Shown here one piece after another: positions 22,630 through 34,613 of a stretch of 64,000 bases of DNA. Below the pieces are notes generated by a model. It had not been told where the DNA came from and did no database searches. It saw only the letters and a list, made by a program, of their open reading frames with translations. Numbering within the stretch: position 1 is the stretch's first letter; each line of letters starts with the position of its first letter. Source of the DNA: Palaemon carinicauda (Eukaryota > Arthropoda > Malacostraca > Decapoda > Palaemonidae); the NCBI RefSeq assembly GCF_036898095.1, contig NC_090735.1, forward strand, positions 264,474 to 328,473, in the 5' to 3' direction. Position numbers and translations under genes: made by a program.

Positions 22630-23865
22630 TTAATTTCTTATGTGAGCCAATGGTACTATTCTCTCATCTTTGGGTTGGGCTACGTTTTGAATTCTAAACC
22701 TATTGGCCGTTAATGTTTCCAAAATGTTAAATGGGCCTTCAAACTTAGGTGTTAGTTTATAGTTGAGCCCTTTTCTGACATTGATTTGAATATAGATGTT
22801 ATCACCCACGGTATATGTTTTAGTTGGTTTCGCTATTTTATCATGATTCCTTTTCATTATGATTTGTGATTCTTCTAAATTCTTTCGAAGGATATCATAT
22901 CGACTTATACTAGCATTTATACATTCTTTTAAAGGATTTGATAGATTAGTTGTAGGCGTTAATACATGGAAAGGTGTTCTAACTGGGGTACCATACAATG
23001 CTTCATGCGGTGACATTTTAATTGATATATGATATGAATGATTCAGAGTACTCAGTGCCGCCGGTATTGCAATATCCCAGTTGGGGTCTGATCCCCCTAG
23101 TGTTACCCTCAATATATTTAATATCTTCCTATTTGCTCTTTCCACTAGCCCATTCGACTCTGGGTGATATATCATGGTATTAATCTTCTTTATGTTGAGG
23201 AATTCACACAATGAGGTAAGAAAGTGATTATTAAATTCACCACCCGAGTCTGAGATTATCATGTGTGGAATTCCATGTTTACAAATGTAACACTCGTAAA
23301 ACTTCCTAGCGCATTCAATCGCAGTTTTAGTTTTAAGCGCTATTAGTTCTGTATATCGAGTTAAAGCATCTATAATTACTAAGAGGTGCTTATTTCCTCT
23401 GTCTGACTCGTAAAATCCTGTTAACAAATCTAAATGTATTCTTTCAAAGGGTTGATTGGGCACAGGATAAGCTCCTAGACTGACAGGTGTTTTCGTATGC
23501 CCTTTGTTTTCCTGACATGTGCGACAATTAGCTATGTGTCTTTTTATATCTGTAAGCATTGTATGCCAATAAAACAATGATTTGGCTTTCTGTGACATTA
23601 ATGAGAACCCAGGGTGTCCATGTAATGGATTTGAATGCAACCAATTCAGGACAGTGGAAATAAGTGAGATTGGTACTACTACCTGGTCGTTAGTTACATG
23701 TGGTGTATTGCGGGTTTTCCTTGTCACAGTCCTACACAGAATATTATCTTTGATTATATAATTCTGCTGCTTATACTTTATATATTCCTTTTCTTTATGA
23801 TTGCCTTTCAAAGCATTTATAATTGTTTCTATTTTCTGATCTTTTCTTTGTTCAGTCTGTAACAA
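22630..23865 (-). pseudogene. Gypsy-like integrase region of pol
   Basis: 411 codons. A zinc-binding HHCC module is visible (H82/H84 region 'LHGHPGF', then 'CRTC', C114 and C117). The DDE core has Asp146 ('RIHLDLLTG'), Asp206 ('ISDSGGEF') and Glu242 ('NGLVERANR'), with 35 residues between the last two. A C-terminal 'PKFEGPFNI' element follows, typical of Gypsy integrases. It inserted the cDNA copy into host DNA. The frame is the same as the RT-RNase H stretch upstream; a TAA at 23890-23892 interrupts, and the listed start is a TTG, so the true protein is one polyprotein with a nonsense codon. Confidence 0.85.
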
Positions 23866-23889
23866 TTCAGAGCTCCAGCCTAAATCTTC

Positions 23890-25011
23890 TTATTCAGATA
23901 TTGTTTTTACAATAGGCATGGATGTTGATATATCTATTAATTCAGCTAAAGGCTCCGTACAAGATGACACGGGGTTGCGTGATAATGCATCCGCAATGAT
24001 ATTTGCTTTCCCAGGTAAATACCCGATTCTTGCGCCAAAATCTTGAATGATCAAATGCAACCGAGTTCGTTTAGGGCTGTGGTTGAAGCCTTTAAAGAAC
24101 TCTGTTAGTGGTTTATGGTCAGTAAGAACCTTAACGGGATAACCGTAAATTATGAACTTAAAATGCACTAGCGAATTAACAATAGCTAGTCCTTCCTTGT
24201 CTATTACTGCATACTTACTTTCGGAAGTTCTCAATTTTCGAGAATAGAAAGCTATCGGGAAAAACTGTTTATCATATTGCTGAAGCAATACCCCTCCTAC
24301 TCCTAAGTCTGAGGCGTCTGTTGCAATGAAGAATTCCTTACCGAAGTCAGGAAATTTTAAGATAGGAGAACTACACAGTTCATCTTTCAAGGTATTAAAC
24401 GCCTGTTGATGTTGCTCAGACCATATGAAATCTACGCCCTTCTTCGTAAGATCAGTTAAAGGAGCGGCTATTATTGAATAGTTGCGTATAAAACGCCTGT
24501 AATATCCACTATAACCCAGAAATTGCTGTATTCCCTTGACATTAGTAGGTATGGGAAAATTACGTATAGCCGACACCTTATCATGGACTACTTTAAGACC
24601 TTGGCTTGACACCATGAAACCCAAATATATTAATTCTGTTTTGAAAAATTCACACTTACTAATCTTTACCCTTAAGTTATGTTGTCTTAATCTCTGTAGT
24701 ACTAGTTCTAACTTACGTAGATGTTCTTCTAAGGTGTTGGAAAAGATTACAATATCATCCATATAGGCATGCAATATATCCCCTAACAAGTCTCCAAACA
24801 CTATGTTAATCATTCTTGTAAATGTTATAGGAGCACAACGTAAACCAAAAGGCATCCGTAAAAATTCATAATGTCCCCTGGCTGTGCTGAAGGCTGTGTA
24901 TGGGATACTATCTTCTTCTAATGATATCTGGTGAAAGCCTTTAAGTAAGTCCAAACTGGTAAAATATTTATTCTGACCTAACAAAGACAAAATATCGTCA
25001 GTACATGGCAC
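23890..25011 (-). pseudogene. Gypsy-like RT-RNase H region of pol
   Basis: 373 codons. The RT palm is present: 'FTSLDLLKGFHQISLEE' (motif A Asp), 'LRMPFGLRCAPITF' (motif B) and 'HAYMDDIVIFS' (YMDD, residues 83-86). The RNase H has 'ATDASDLGVGGVLLQ', 'KEGLAIVNSL' and 'VLTDHKPLTEF'. The protease and the N-terminal half of the RT are absent, because the sequence folds back on itself at 25018-25032. The reading frame ends at TAA 23890-23892 and continues in frame into the integrase. The frame is otherwise open, so the element is not very old. Confidence 0.85.
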
Positions 25012-25314
25012 TGGGAAACGATCCCTGATTGATTCCCAGTGCCATGTACTGACGATATTTTGTCTTTGTTAGGTCAGAATAAATATTTTACCAGTTTGGA
25101 CTTACTTAAAGGCTTTCACCAGATATCATTAGAAGAAGATAGTATCCCATACACAGCCTTCAGCACAGCCAGGGGACATTATGAATTTTTACGGATGCCT
25201 TTTGGTTTACGTTGTGCTCCTATAACATTTACAAGAATGATTAACATAGTGTTTGGAGACTTGTTAGGGGATATATTGCATGCCTATATGGATGATCTTG
25301 TAATCTTTTCCAAC
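24736..25314. repeat. Near-perfect palindrome of Gypsy RT sequence
   Basis: The left arm 24736-25017 and right arm 25033-25314 (282 bp each) are reverse complements, with one difference seen (c at 25297 against a in the equivalent left position) around a 15-bp spacer. The right arm therefore re-encodes the same RT residues on the plus strand. Beyond 25314 the sequences diverge abruptly. Confidence 0.95.
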
Positions 25315-25344
25315 CAACCTGACATATTACGTCATTTGTTTTAA
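25033..25344 (+). pseudogene. Inverted duplicate of Gypsy RT fragment
   Basis: The plus-strand frame repeats about the first 92 residues of the minus-strand RT stretch, including the motif A and B regions and the YMDD box (next residue L instead of I). It then continues for about ten unrelated residues to a stop. It is the right arm of the palindrome and has no independent function. Confidence 0.9.
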
Positions 25345-25371
25345 ACATGTAATATTAACTATTCTAATCAT

Positions 25372-25890
<519 letters not shown>

Positions 25891-25904
25891 AATACTATTT
25901 ACAT

Positions 25905-26010
<106 letters not shown>

Positions 26011-26041
26011 CAGTATAGATGTCTTAATATATTCCCTATCT

Positions 26042-27186
26042 AAAAATAGAAGAGAACTTAAAGAAATAACGTCAAGAATTTGGTAAATGAAATGTTAATG
26101 ATGAAAGAGCAGAAAGAAAACGATGTACAAGCAGAGAGCGAGAATATTATCTAATCATTCCCTTATTACAATAGTCCTAGCACAATTTCATGAATGTCTG
26201 AATATGTTTGACCTCCCATAGAAGCCTTAATATAGATTTATGTGAAGCGGAGTTTAGCGTAGTGTGAAACGGGGGTTTTGGTCCACCATGTGAGAACAAC
26301 CCCGAGTTGAGGGTGGTCGCCATGCTATTGATAGAGCCCAAGACACAGGATATCAGGATATCTGAGTTGAAAAAGAAAAAAATGTTAGCAGAAAACATCC
26401 TAAAGGGAGGTCCAGGCACCCAACCTGTATGTCCCAAAAAAGGGGGAAGACTTTGCAGGTGTGATAGGAATAAAGATTTCTATCAAATAATATTGAAGAT
26501 GTTATGTATCTTAAATCCGTACACATTAATACTATAGGTAGTTATTTACAACACCACGCTCTCAATTCACTCCAAAATCATGCAATCCACCAGTTCTCAT
26601 CTTCTTGCACAGTAATTAGGTGGTTATTTAAATTCTGGGAAAGAAATAATTAGCAAGATATGTTGAGGAAGGGGGAAGGGGTTATAAAAAGAAAATAGCT
26701 CGGTTTCCTCACTAAACGACTTGGAACTGACATGTCAACATCGTAAACAATCACTATATCATATTTTATCAAAAGTTTTTATAACTAAATGTTTTACTTT
26801 GGATAAAAATAATATTGATTATATCCATAAATATTTGCTTCTATGAATTAAAATTTGTACGAAATTATATGTTCAAAGAAGGGCAGGAAATCCAAGCGCA
26901 TTTCTCTCAGAGTTCCAAAGAAAATCTCCAAGAACTGGTCTGGAAACAAAGCGGAATTAAAGAATTTTAATGGAAAAATGGTTTTCAATTTGATATGATT
27001 AAATATTTATTAAAATGACAATTAGGGATCATTTAGAAAAATTATTTAGTTTTTTATTATGAAAGTAATTCTAGTTTATCAATAATTGTTTAAAGATTCA
27101 ATATTATCTAATTTCTCATAGATTTACATAATATCATAAATTTTGAGTTGAAAAAAATACTCTGACTTGAAAGTTCTAAAGTCCTC
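26042..27186. other. Unassigned DNA, no gene seen
   Basis: Bases 26230-26430 are less AT-rich and contain an 86-codon minus-strand frame with 'SMATTLNSGLFSHGGPKPPF'. I recognise no domain in it; it could be part of a dispersed repeat. The rest is AT-rich without features. Confidence 0.4.
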
Positions 27187-27541
27187 TCCGTTTAATGTAA
27201 TGAACTAGGTTTGAAAATTAATCCTCTTAAAACTAAGGCAATGGCCATTAAATATGTTGAGCCCTCTCCCCCTTTTTTATTGGTAATAACCCCATTGAGT
27301 GGGTTCCTAATTTCATTTACTTAGGAGTTAATATTAATCATAAGCTTCTCCCCCACTCAAAAAGTTAACTCTCGATTTTCTGCAATGAAAAGAATAACCA
27401 CTTTACAAAAAGGAGCCTCATCTCATTTATTGAGACTGCTATGTGCAAGCTGAAAGATCATAGGTTGAATACGCTTTCCCTGTACTCACTTCCTTCTCTC
27501 CAGTTCTTCTTTTTTCACTTGAAGTTATTCAAAATAATGCA

Positions 27542-28204
27542 ATGAGGTTAATTACCGGTGCCCCTACGTGGACAAGGCTTCACATTCTCAGGCAAGAAAC
27601 CAATCTGTTTTCATTTGCAGATAGAATTAAAATGCGTATGCGTTGTATTATCATTAAGACATTGAAAATTAATAGAAACTCCCCATTTAAAACTAAAGTA
27701 AACAGAGTCATCGATTTGCATGAAGACCTAGAGCCCCCTAATCATTACATTGACAAACTCATTCAAATAATTAGAGATGTAAATATTCAGCAAGTCATTC
27801 CTATCGTAAAACACAATAAATTTAATGAAAACTATGTCCCTCCAGCACCTTGGAGCCCTGATCCCATTGAAGTTAATTACACTGTTGTTCGAGCATTTAA
27901 ATCTCAATGTTCTCTTCAACAGTTGAAGGTTGCAGCTTTGGATTCTATTAATAGTACCAGTTCCACTAACGTTTACTTCACAGACGGCTCCGTAGAAAGG
28001 AATATACCTGCTGCAGGATCAGCCGTATTCCCCAGCACCTTTTCCAGTAGCTGGAGGCTATCTGACCATGCTTCCATCCTACAGGTGGAACTCTATGCTA
28101 TTGCAAAGGCCTTGGAGAATTCCCTTTCAAAATTTGGCCATACATCTATCCACACCGACTCTAGAGGTGCCATTCAAAGTATTGTAAGACGTAAATTTAA
28201 TTAA
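27542..28204 (+). pseudogene. LINE RT thumb and RNase H, N-part
   Basis: 220 codons. The start Met is internal, because the sense continues upstream ('EVIQNNAMRLITGAPTW'). 'VYFTDGSVERN' gives the first RNase H Asp, 'QVELYAIAKALE' the Glu and 'IHTDSRGAIQ' the second Asp. The frame ends at TAA 28202-28204, but the same frame continues with the fourth RNase H motif, so one nonsense codon splits the domain. It would remove the RNA template during target-primed reverse transcription. Confidence 0.8.
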
Positions 28205-28480
28205 GATATTTTCTTAATTAGCAGTATAAAAGCTATGGCCACAGCCCAAGCACAGAGGAACAGGAGAGTTACCCTCAACTGGATTCCAAGTCACGTAGGT
28301 ATTCATGGAAATGATGAGGCTTACCGCCTCGCTAATAGTGCTTTGCGGTGTACCACTGTAAGCAGAGCATGTAGACCCTCTTTTACACATATCCAAAAGT
28401 TAATGTCTGACTATTGTCATGCTCAAAAGAAAAGTTCCATTCGTCAAGTCTTGCATGAGGGTTCCCGTTGTGCTACGTAG
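28205..28480 (+). pseudogene. LINE RNase H, C-part
   Basis: Same frame as the previous entry after the TAA. 'VTLNWIPSHVGIHGNDEAYR' contains the conserved SHVGIxGNxxAD-type end of the RNase H, with the last acidic residue changed to 'EAYRLAN' (usually EAADxLA), so the catalytic set may be incomplete. It stops at 28478-28480; the finger that follows lies in another frame. Confidence 0.8.
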
Positions 28481-28529
28481 TACACTGACGTTACTAATAT
28501 CCTCCCAAATCCTTTAGTAGGACATTAAC

Positions 28530-28790
28530 CTTCATTCTCCACAGGTTACGTCTCGGCTACCTCTGCAGCTGGCAGATTATTAATGTAGAGAATAGACCAT
28601 GTCCCTATTGTGACCTTCCCACAGGAGCTGAACCCTTGGAACATTACCTTCTTTTTTGTAGAGAAACCTTACCCCTCCGACAATCCATAACTCTCCCTCC
28701 CCCCTACACAGCTGTACAAGTAACTAAACACTTACTGGAAAATAGACACACACCTTCTGGCTTCTTATGTTCTTATCCTCCTCCCAGATA
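28530..28790 (+). pseudogene. LINE C-terminal CCHC zinc finger
   Basis: The frame reads 'TLRLGYLCSWQI', then 'CPYCDLPTGAEPLEHYLLFC' at 28600-28659. This Cys-x2-Cys...His-x4-Cys knuckle is the usual C-terminal end of I/Jockey-group ORF2 proteins. A stop follows at about 28790. Confidence 0.75.
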
Positions 28791-29880
28791 ACTTAGTAAC
28801 GTAATATAAAACACCTTAAATTAGTTCAAATTACCATTTAAATACATATTTAATCTCATATAAAGTAACTGCCCAAAATAGGCCTATTTAAATCATTACA
28901 TACACAAACACAAACCTAGGCCTAGGTTTAAGTCTATGGGATTTCAAACAAAAGTTTCACTTACTCTACGCCAAGACTAAACCTTATAACCTCAACCTAA
29001 TCCTTTCCCTTCCCCCTGTGAGACAAAACAGATTTTAATTAATAAAACCGTCTTTCATTACTTTATAACAAAAATGTTTTTTCTATAGCATACGCAAACT
29101 CATTTTTATTTAATAGTCCAGGTAACTCATTTCACTGTCAGAAACACAAACCCATTTCTTGTATAGCTAACTGGAACCTTACCCATATCCAATAGGGATA
29201 GTAATCCTACACATCCTTTTCCCTCTAAAAAAAATAAAAACAGGTACACTAACACAGTCTACAATCGTGCAAAGTCACAGAATCATGTCAAGCAAGCACA
29301 CGCTTTCCACGTAGGATCTCCTTTTCTTGATCCCCCTGCTCACTGCACACATTATCCTTCCTATCCTTTACAAAAATCCAAATTCGGGGGCCGCCTTAGC
29401 CCTCCCAAAACAAACCCTGATATCACAGGAAGTGTAACATTCGTCGGAACCTATCCCCTTTCCAGTACAGCTTCTTTCCCTACCAAAAGAACAAATAACA
29501 CATTCTCATTCTACCAAAGTGCAAAGTGATAAAATCATGGAAACAGAAAAGCAAAGTTACCATGAGGAATCGTATTTTCTAGATCCCCGCTCACTGCATA
29601 CATAATCCTTTTATCCTCATCCCAACTTGCTCATCGTGTCCTTATTCCCTGAAATCCAAACCCAACAATCAAGGAGGTGTAACTTATATCGCGTGAATGA
29701 CTGTAAAAAGTCTTTCACTCCATATAATTTTAATCATTTCAATTTCTACTGCTTGATTATAAATCCTTTTCCTTTTATCCTAAAATCCCCTTTCCATTTC
29801 GCTATCCCACTATATTCCTTTTGCAGTAACAAGTATATCAATAAAATCTATTATTATATAAGTTAAAGCAAAATCTATGT
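28791..29880 (+). other. Probable LINE 3' region with internal direct repeat
   Basis: C- and A-rich sequence following the LINE coding end. Two diverged direct repeats of about 95-100 bp, 29268-29362 and 29519-29618, share 'gtgcaaagt', 'aatcatg', 'gctcactgca' and 'ttatcct' words. 'aataaaatctattattat' near 29848 could be a polyadenylation end. No gene is seen. Assigning it to the LINE is inference. Confidence 0.4.
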
Positions 29881-30162
29881 AGATGACGAGGGAAGTGAAT
29901 TTCCCTTGGCATGTGTATGTGTCGACTTTGTCTCCTTCCCTTAACCTAACCTAACCCCTACCTACATCCTCCCCCTATTCCACCAAACCCTATTCCCTCC
30001 CATCCACCGATGACGTAATGTCTGTCCTACTTCCGTTCATTGTCCAACACTTTCTCACCTTCTCTGTCATCCCTACCCCCAACCCTTCTCTCTCACCCTT
30101 CGGTGCCTCTGGTGACGTAATCCACTTCCTGTGCTGGCCTCTTCCCAGCCGTAGTCAACACA
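29881..30162. other. C-rich unassigned DNA
   Basis: No gene. It contains 'ccttaacctaacctaacccc' near 29937, two to three CCTAA words like the arthropod telomere repeat, which is too short to call telomeric. Confidence 0.5.
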
Positions 30163-30170
30163 CACTACAC
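30163..30170. other. 8-bp target-site duplication, left
   Basis: 'cactacac' immediately outside the left terminal repeat; the identical word is at 35249-35256 immediately outside the right one. Confidence 0.75.
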
Positions 30171-30808
30171 TAGTCCATGGGCCACAAAGTGAAACCCTCC
30201 CCCCCCCCCCCCCCCCCCCTCCTAGGGAATTTTCACGACCCCCCTAGTTTTCTTCCTTAGAGTGTCCTATATGCATATCCAGGTGTTTCCAAACACATAA
30301 ATGTGGCAAAAAGGCAAAATTGTCACTTTTTGTACAAACCGCACGCCAAATTTTCACATTTTCCGCCGCACTGACTTTGTGTCGCTTTATTGGCTCTAAC
30401 TTCCTTAATATCCAAACTAAGTGAACATTTTTGGTACCAACATAATGCTAAGACCAAGAGCTACACAATGGTATATAATTATGTCCATAATCAATGATTA
30501 ATACGTATTCCAGGGCCATTATTGTATCCCTTACCCTTAATTCTTGTTCAAAAATGGGCACATGTAACTATTTGCTACTGATACTGATGAAATTGTTGAG
30601 GCATTTGGTTACATTTCTGTATTTGATTTTGTACATAATCTTATTTAGAATATTGCATATCAGTTTCGTTCACTAATTTCCCAAAATATGTGAATTAAGT
30701 GACAATAATCAATTGATTGTATTATGGCCACATATTACCAGCAATACCCACTTTTTTCCGTAACTTCTGTAGATTGTTACATAACTGCACCATTTTGGTG
30801 TCAATAGA
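30171..30808 (+). repeat. Left terminal inverted repeat
   Basis: About 566 bp (to 30736) match the right repeat closely, including 'ggaattttcacgacccccct', 'aaaaaggcaaaattgtcact' and 'tcaattgattgtatta'. A more diverged match continues to about 30808 ('taacttctgtagattgttac'). A C run of about 18 near the outer end has variable length between the two sides. Confidence 0.9.
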
Positions 30809-30913
30809 TAACAATATATTCTCCAGCTTTCTGAAATTGGTTCTATGCATAAATTATGATGCATTTGCATTTCAGGCAAAGGATCCAATATTAACTGGTG
30901 ATAATTAGTCAGC

Positions 30914-33900
30914 ATGGCAGAACGGCCAGTTAGTTTACTGAAAAAGAAAAGTCAGAGGAAATCTCTGCAGTGTGTGCCAAAAGGACTTACATTACACATT
31001 TTTCTGAACAGAAAACTGACAAAATTGTTCGTAAACTGACTGATGTGAGCTTTGAAAAGATCAAGGAATCAGTGCAGCTCCGCAAAGCTAGTGCTGATGC
31101 TAATGTGAGGATGCATGAAATCTATGAAGAAGTTCCAGAGACGCTGAATGCAAATACCCATGGAATACACAGGAGGTGTTATCAAAAGTTTATAAATGTT
31201 GGTCATATCAAAAGTAAGAAACAACAACATCCAATTGAAGATGACGAAGGGCCTTCAACTTCAAATCGAAAGCAAGTATCATCTTCATCAATTTTATTTC
31301 CTTCAGAGAGGTGTCAGAGAGTTTCCAACAAAGTGTGTTACAGAAACTGCAGCTGAGTCAATACTACAGGCTGCAAAGCATAAAAATGACTACACATTAC
31401 TTGGAAAGATTGAAGGCTGTGACTTGCAAGCCCGAGAGGCACATTATCATAATTCTTGTCGCAGAGATTACACTCGTAAGCAGGAGTGAAATGTAATAAA
31501 GAGCCGGATCAGAGTGCTGTTGAACATTTAGCTGCCCATAGCGAAGCATTCTCCTACATCTGTGATTATGTTGAAGAACATATAATCAAGGGGTGCAACG
31601 TAGAACGTGTGACAATGTTGAAAGAGAAATATTTGCTATATTTACAAGAACATCATCCATCAACTTACAATCCAAACTACAAAATCTATAAACTCAAGGA
31701 TAAGTTGGAGAAACATTTTAGTCACAGGGTTAAATTCTGGGCACCCAAATACTGAAGTGAACTTATATATTCTGATCTCTTACCATTTGGACAAGCAGTA
31801 GAGGCAGTATTTGAGATGGCCGCCTCTGAGGAAAGGTTTCTCCAGGAAGCAGCTATGATGCTCAGGCGACAACTGATGGATGCCAAAAGGAAAGCAGACG
31901 TACTGCCATGGCCACCTACAGCAGCGCAGTTGATGTCCATAGAGAACAAACCACCACTAATCCTGATTAACTTTTTGTCGCAGTTTCTATGCGGGAAACC
32001 ATTTAAAGATATTTCGTCAAAGTTGGAGAGGATGGTTGATTCATTTGCTCAAGATGTATGTTATGCTATGAGCCGAGGAGAATGGCAAATGCCTAAACAT
32101 GTTCTTCTTGGAATAACTTTGAGACATATGACAGGAAGTACTGAGCTCATTACACTGCTGAATCATTTCTGTCACTGTTGGTCATATTCCCAAGTGATGG
32201 AGCTAGAAACTGCCATATGTAACCAAATCAACACACAGGAATCCTTACTTCCCGCAGCCATATCATCCTGTATGAATAATGTAGTTCTCCACTTCAGCTG
32301 GGACAACTTCGACCTGTCTAAAGAAACACCATCAGGGGCTGGAACAACATATGTTGCACATGGTATTGTCATTCAGGAGACATCTAGTAGTGCAAGTTCT
32401 GACATAAACAGGGAGCAGCCACCTCAGCAGTCAGGGAAGAGTAATAAAGACAGGTCAATTCGCTATGAGGATAAAGAACTGCCACCTTGTTTCATGAGTA
32501 GGACTGAGCCTAATTTGAGAGTGGAACATGTATCTGTGACAATACCAGTTTCATTTCATGAATCCAAGGAATCGGACTTTGCTTGGACTATTGCAAGATT
32601 GTACAAATCTAATGAACAAAGTGTTCCTGGTTGGGCTGGATGGTTGTCACTGACTGGAAAAGGTGATTATGTTGAAGCCTGTGCTCAGTCTACAGTTGAT
32701 TACATGGTGCCAGTACATAGGGCAATTACTGATAATGCCACAGTTCAGCACATACTCCGACTATGTCAGCAGACCACAAAGGATGTGCAGCAGGAGGTCA
32801 CTATCGTAACTTTTGATCTAGCTGTAGTAATGAAAGCTTACTTTATCATGTGGCAAAACTCACGAGAATACAGTGGTATTCTTGTAAGGATTGGGGCATT
32901 TCATACAATCTGCTCATACCTTGGAGTCATCGGGAAGATGATGTCTGCCACAGGCTTGATCAAATGTTGAGGGGCAAACATTACAACCGTGCAATAAGAG
33001 TTTACAAATTGATGTATATTTTGTGTATAAGGACGAATACACTCTCCTTACAAGTAAGGATGGATTGACTGTTCAGACCACGCAGGCGAAGGACCTATTT
33101 TCTTCACAGGAGGAAGCAGATACTCGGATCATTCTGCATTGCATCCATGCTGCCAAATCATTTAGTGCAGAAAAGGTGATTATAGTCCGTTCACCAGATA
33201 CTGATGTCTTCCTATTGCTGTTGAAGTTTTATCAAGATATTGACCCGTCTGTGTTATTTGATACTGGCGTTTCAAACAAGAGAAGACTAATTGATGTGAG
33301 AGCTGTTATTAGCAAACATGGTACAGATTACTGTAAACTCATGTACTCTTTTCATGCATTCACAGGATGCGATACAACAAGTGCCTTCGTTCGCCAAGGT
33401 AAACTTACACCAAAGAAGACACTTGATGCCCATCCTGAATACCATTCAGCATTAATCTCTCTAGCAACCACTGCTGAACTTTCTGAAGAAACATTCAGTG
33501 AACTTGAACCGTTTGTCTGCTGTAAGTATGGAAAGGCCAACTACAAAGACATAAACAAGCTGCTCTATGATATGTTTAGATAAAAATTCCAGCTCAAGAA
33601 AGACCAAACTTTGTCTAGTTGTAATGGCATTGATCTGAGCTTGCTCTCACCATGCAGGTCATCACTGCACATGCATATCCTCAGATGCAACAACCAAGCA
33701 TATGTTTGGAATAAGTCCAGTGTGCCATATCCAGATATACCAAGTCCAGTAGGCAAAGGCTGGAAACTTGATGACTCAGGACAGCTGCAGACTGACTGGG
33801 TCAAAGGTGATATACTGCCACAGGAACTCATTGATATCATGCTAGACAGAAAAGCTGACAGCGATGATGATTTGGATACAGAGGATATTGATATTAACAA

Positions 33901-33934
33901 CCTAGCCGACAACATTTATGATGAAGAATCATGA
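30914..33934 (+). pseudogene. Degenerate transposon gene, PIN/XPG-like signature
   Basis: About 1000 codons in pieces. 30914-31489: N-terminal region with 'AREAHYHNSCRRDYTRK' (Cys/His, possible zinc finger) and frame changes near 30975 and 31330. 31486-31755: continues, with an in-frame TGA at 31753-31755. 31756-32970: a 384-residue open core from 31816 ('LHFSWDNFD', 'WTIARLY'). Near 32955 the frame shifts ('DQMLRGKHYNRAIRVYKLMY'). 33023-33583: 'SQEEADTRIILH', 'VRSPDTDVFLLLL' and 'FHAFTGCDTTSAF'. 33611-33934: 'LHMHILRCNNQAYVWN', 'IPSPVGKGW' and an acidic tail. I recognise this as a family of large uncharacterised invertebrate proteins. The acidic motifs with GCD resemble the I-region of FEN/XPG nucleases; that function is inference. 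Confidence 0.7.
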
Positions 33935-34613
33935 ACGCAATGTGTAAATTGTCAAGCTAGTTCTTTTCTGTAGTTGCCTGTTGCCAGTGCCAAGAAAGAC
34001 TAACTAGGCCATCATACCCCACATATAATGCTATTTATATGAACACAACTTCGCAAATTTCAAACATTGATGTAGACTTCCAAGCTCTTCACCATTTACT
34101 TGTTGGTATTAGTTGTCAGTTTAAGTTATAAATGACATTTATATTGGTTACATTTATCTTATTCTACTGTTAATCAATGATTTTCTTGGTTCTCTCAGTG
34201 AATGACACCTGTCAGATATGAAAGTCAGACACACTGCAATAGGTAGTGTCCTACATTTATAGTTTTAGTCATATTTACTATGTTTGTGCATGCATATTCA
34301 TGATATAAGTATGTGGTGGCCACTCTACAGAGAATAATGTCCAAGCAGTATACTTCTCTTCAAAGCATCTCCTTCTTTAAATGTTAGTAAAATGCTCTTT
34401 TTTTATAATAAATCAAAAAGATAAATTGTTTTGTTGCCATTTGGTACCAGAAAGTAGAGATGATAGGGAAGATGAGGGTAAAACAAAGTTCCGTCAATTG
34501 AAATTTGGACTAATTTTAAGGAGTGGGGGATAGGTAACAGCAATTTAGATAATGGATTTCAGTAACAGATTAACTTTACATCATCAAGCTTAGTTGTATA
34601 TGCTCCAAGCATT

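Larger units (their letters stand above)
27187..28790 (+). mobile_element. LINE with RNase H and C-terminal CCHC finger (I-group-like)
   Basis: In plus-strand order: RT thumb remnants ('ELGLKINPLKTKAM', 27205 onward), the 'VIQNNAMRLITGAP' segment, an RNase H domain (about 27960-28340) and a CCHC finger (28600-28659). This order is typical of I-group LINEs, which keep an RNase H after the RT. EN and RT palm are missing (5' truncation), and several stops and frameshifts are present. Confidence 0.8.

Noticed and set aside
22471..22713. 80-codon plus-strand frame overlapping the env-like start
   Set aside because: Shadow of the minus-strand env and pol coding.
26177..26437. 86-codon minus-strand frame with 'SMATTLNSGLFSHGG'
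   Set aside because: Not recognised as any domain; could be part of a dispersed repeat, so it is noted only within the unassigned segment.
29937..29960. Telomere-like CCTAA words
   Set aside because: Only two to three units; too short to support a telomeric or interstitial telomere call.
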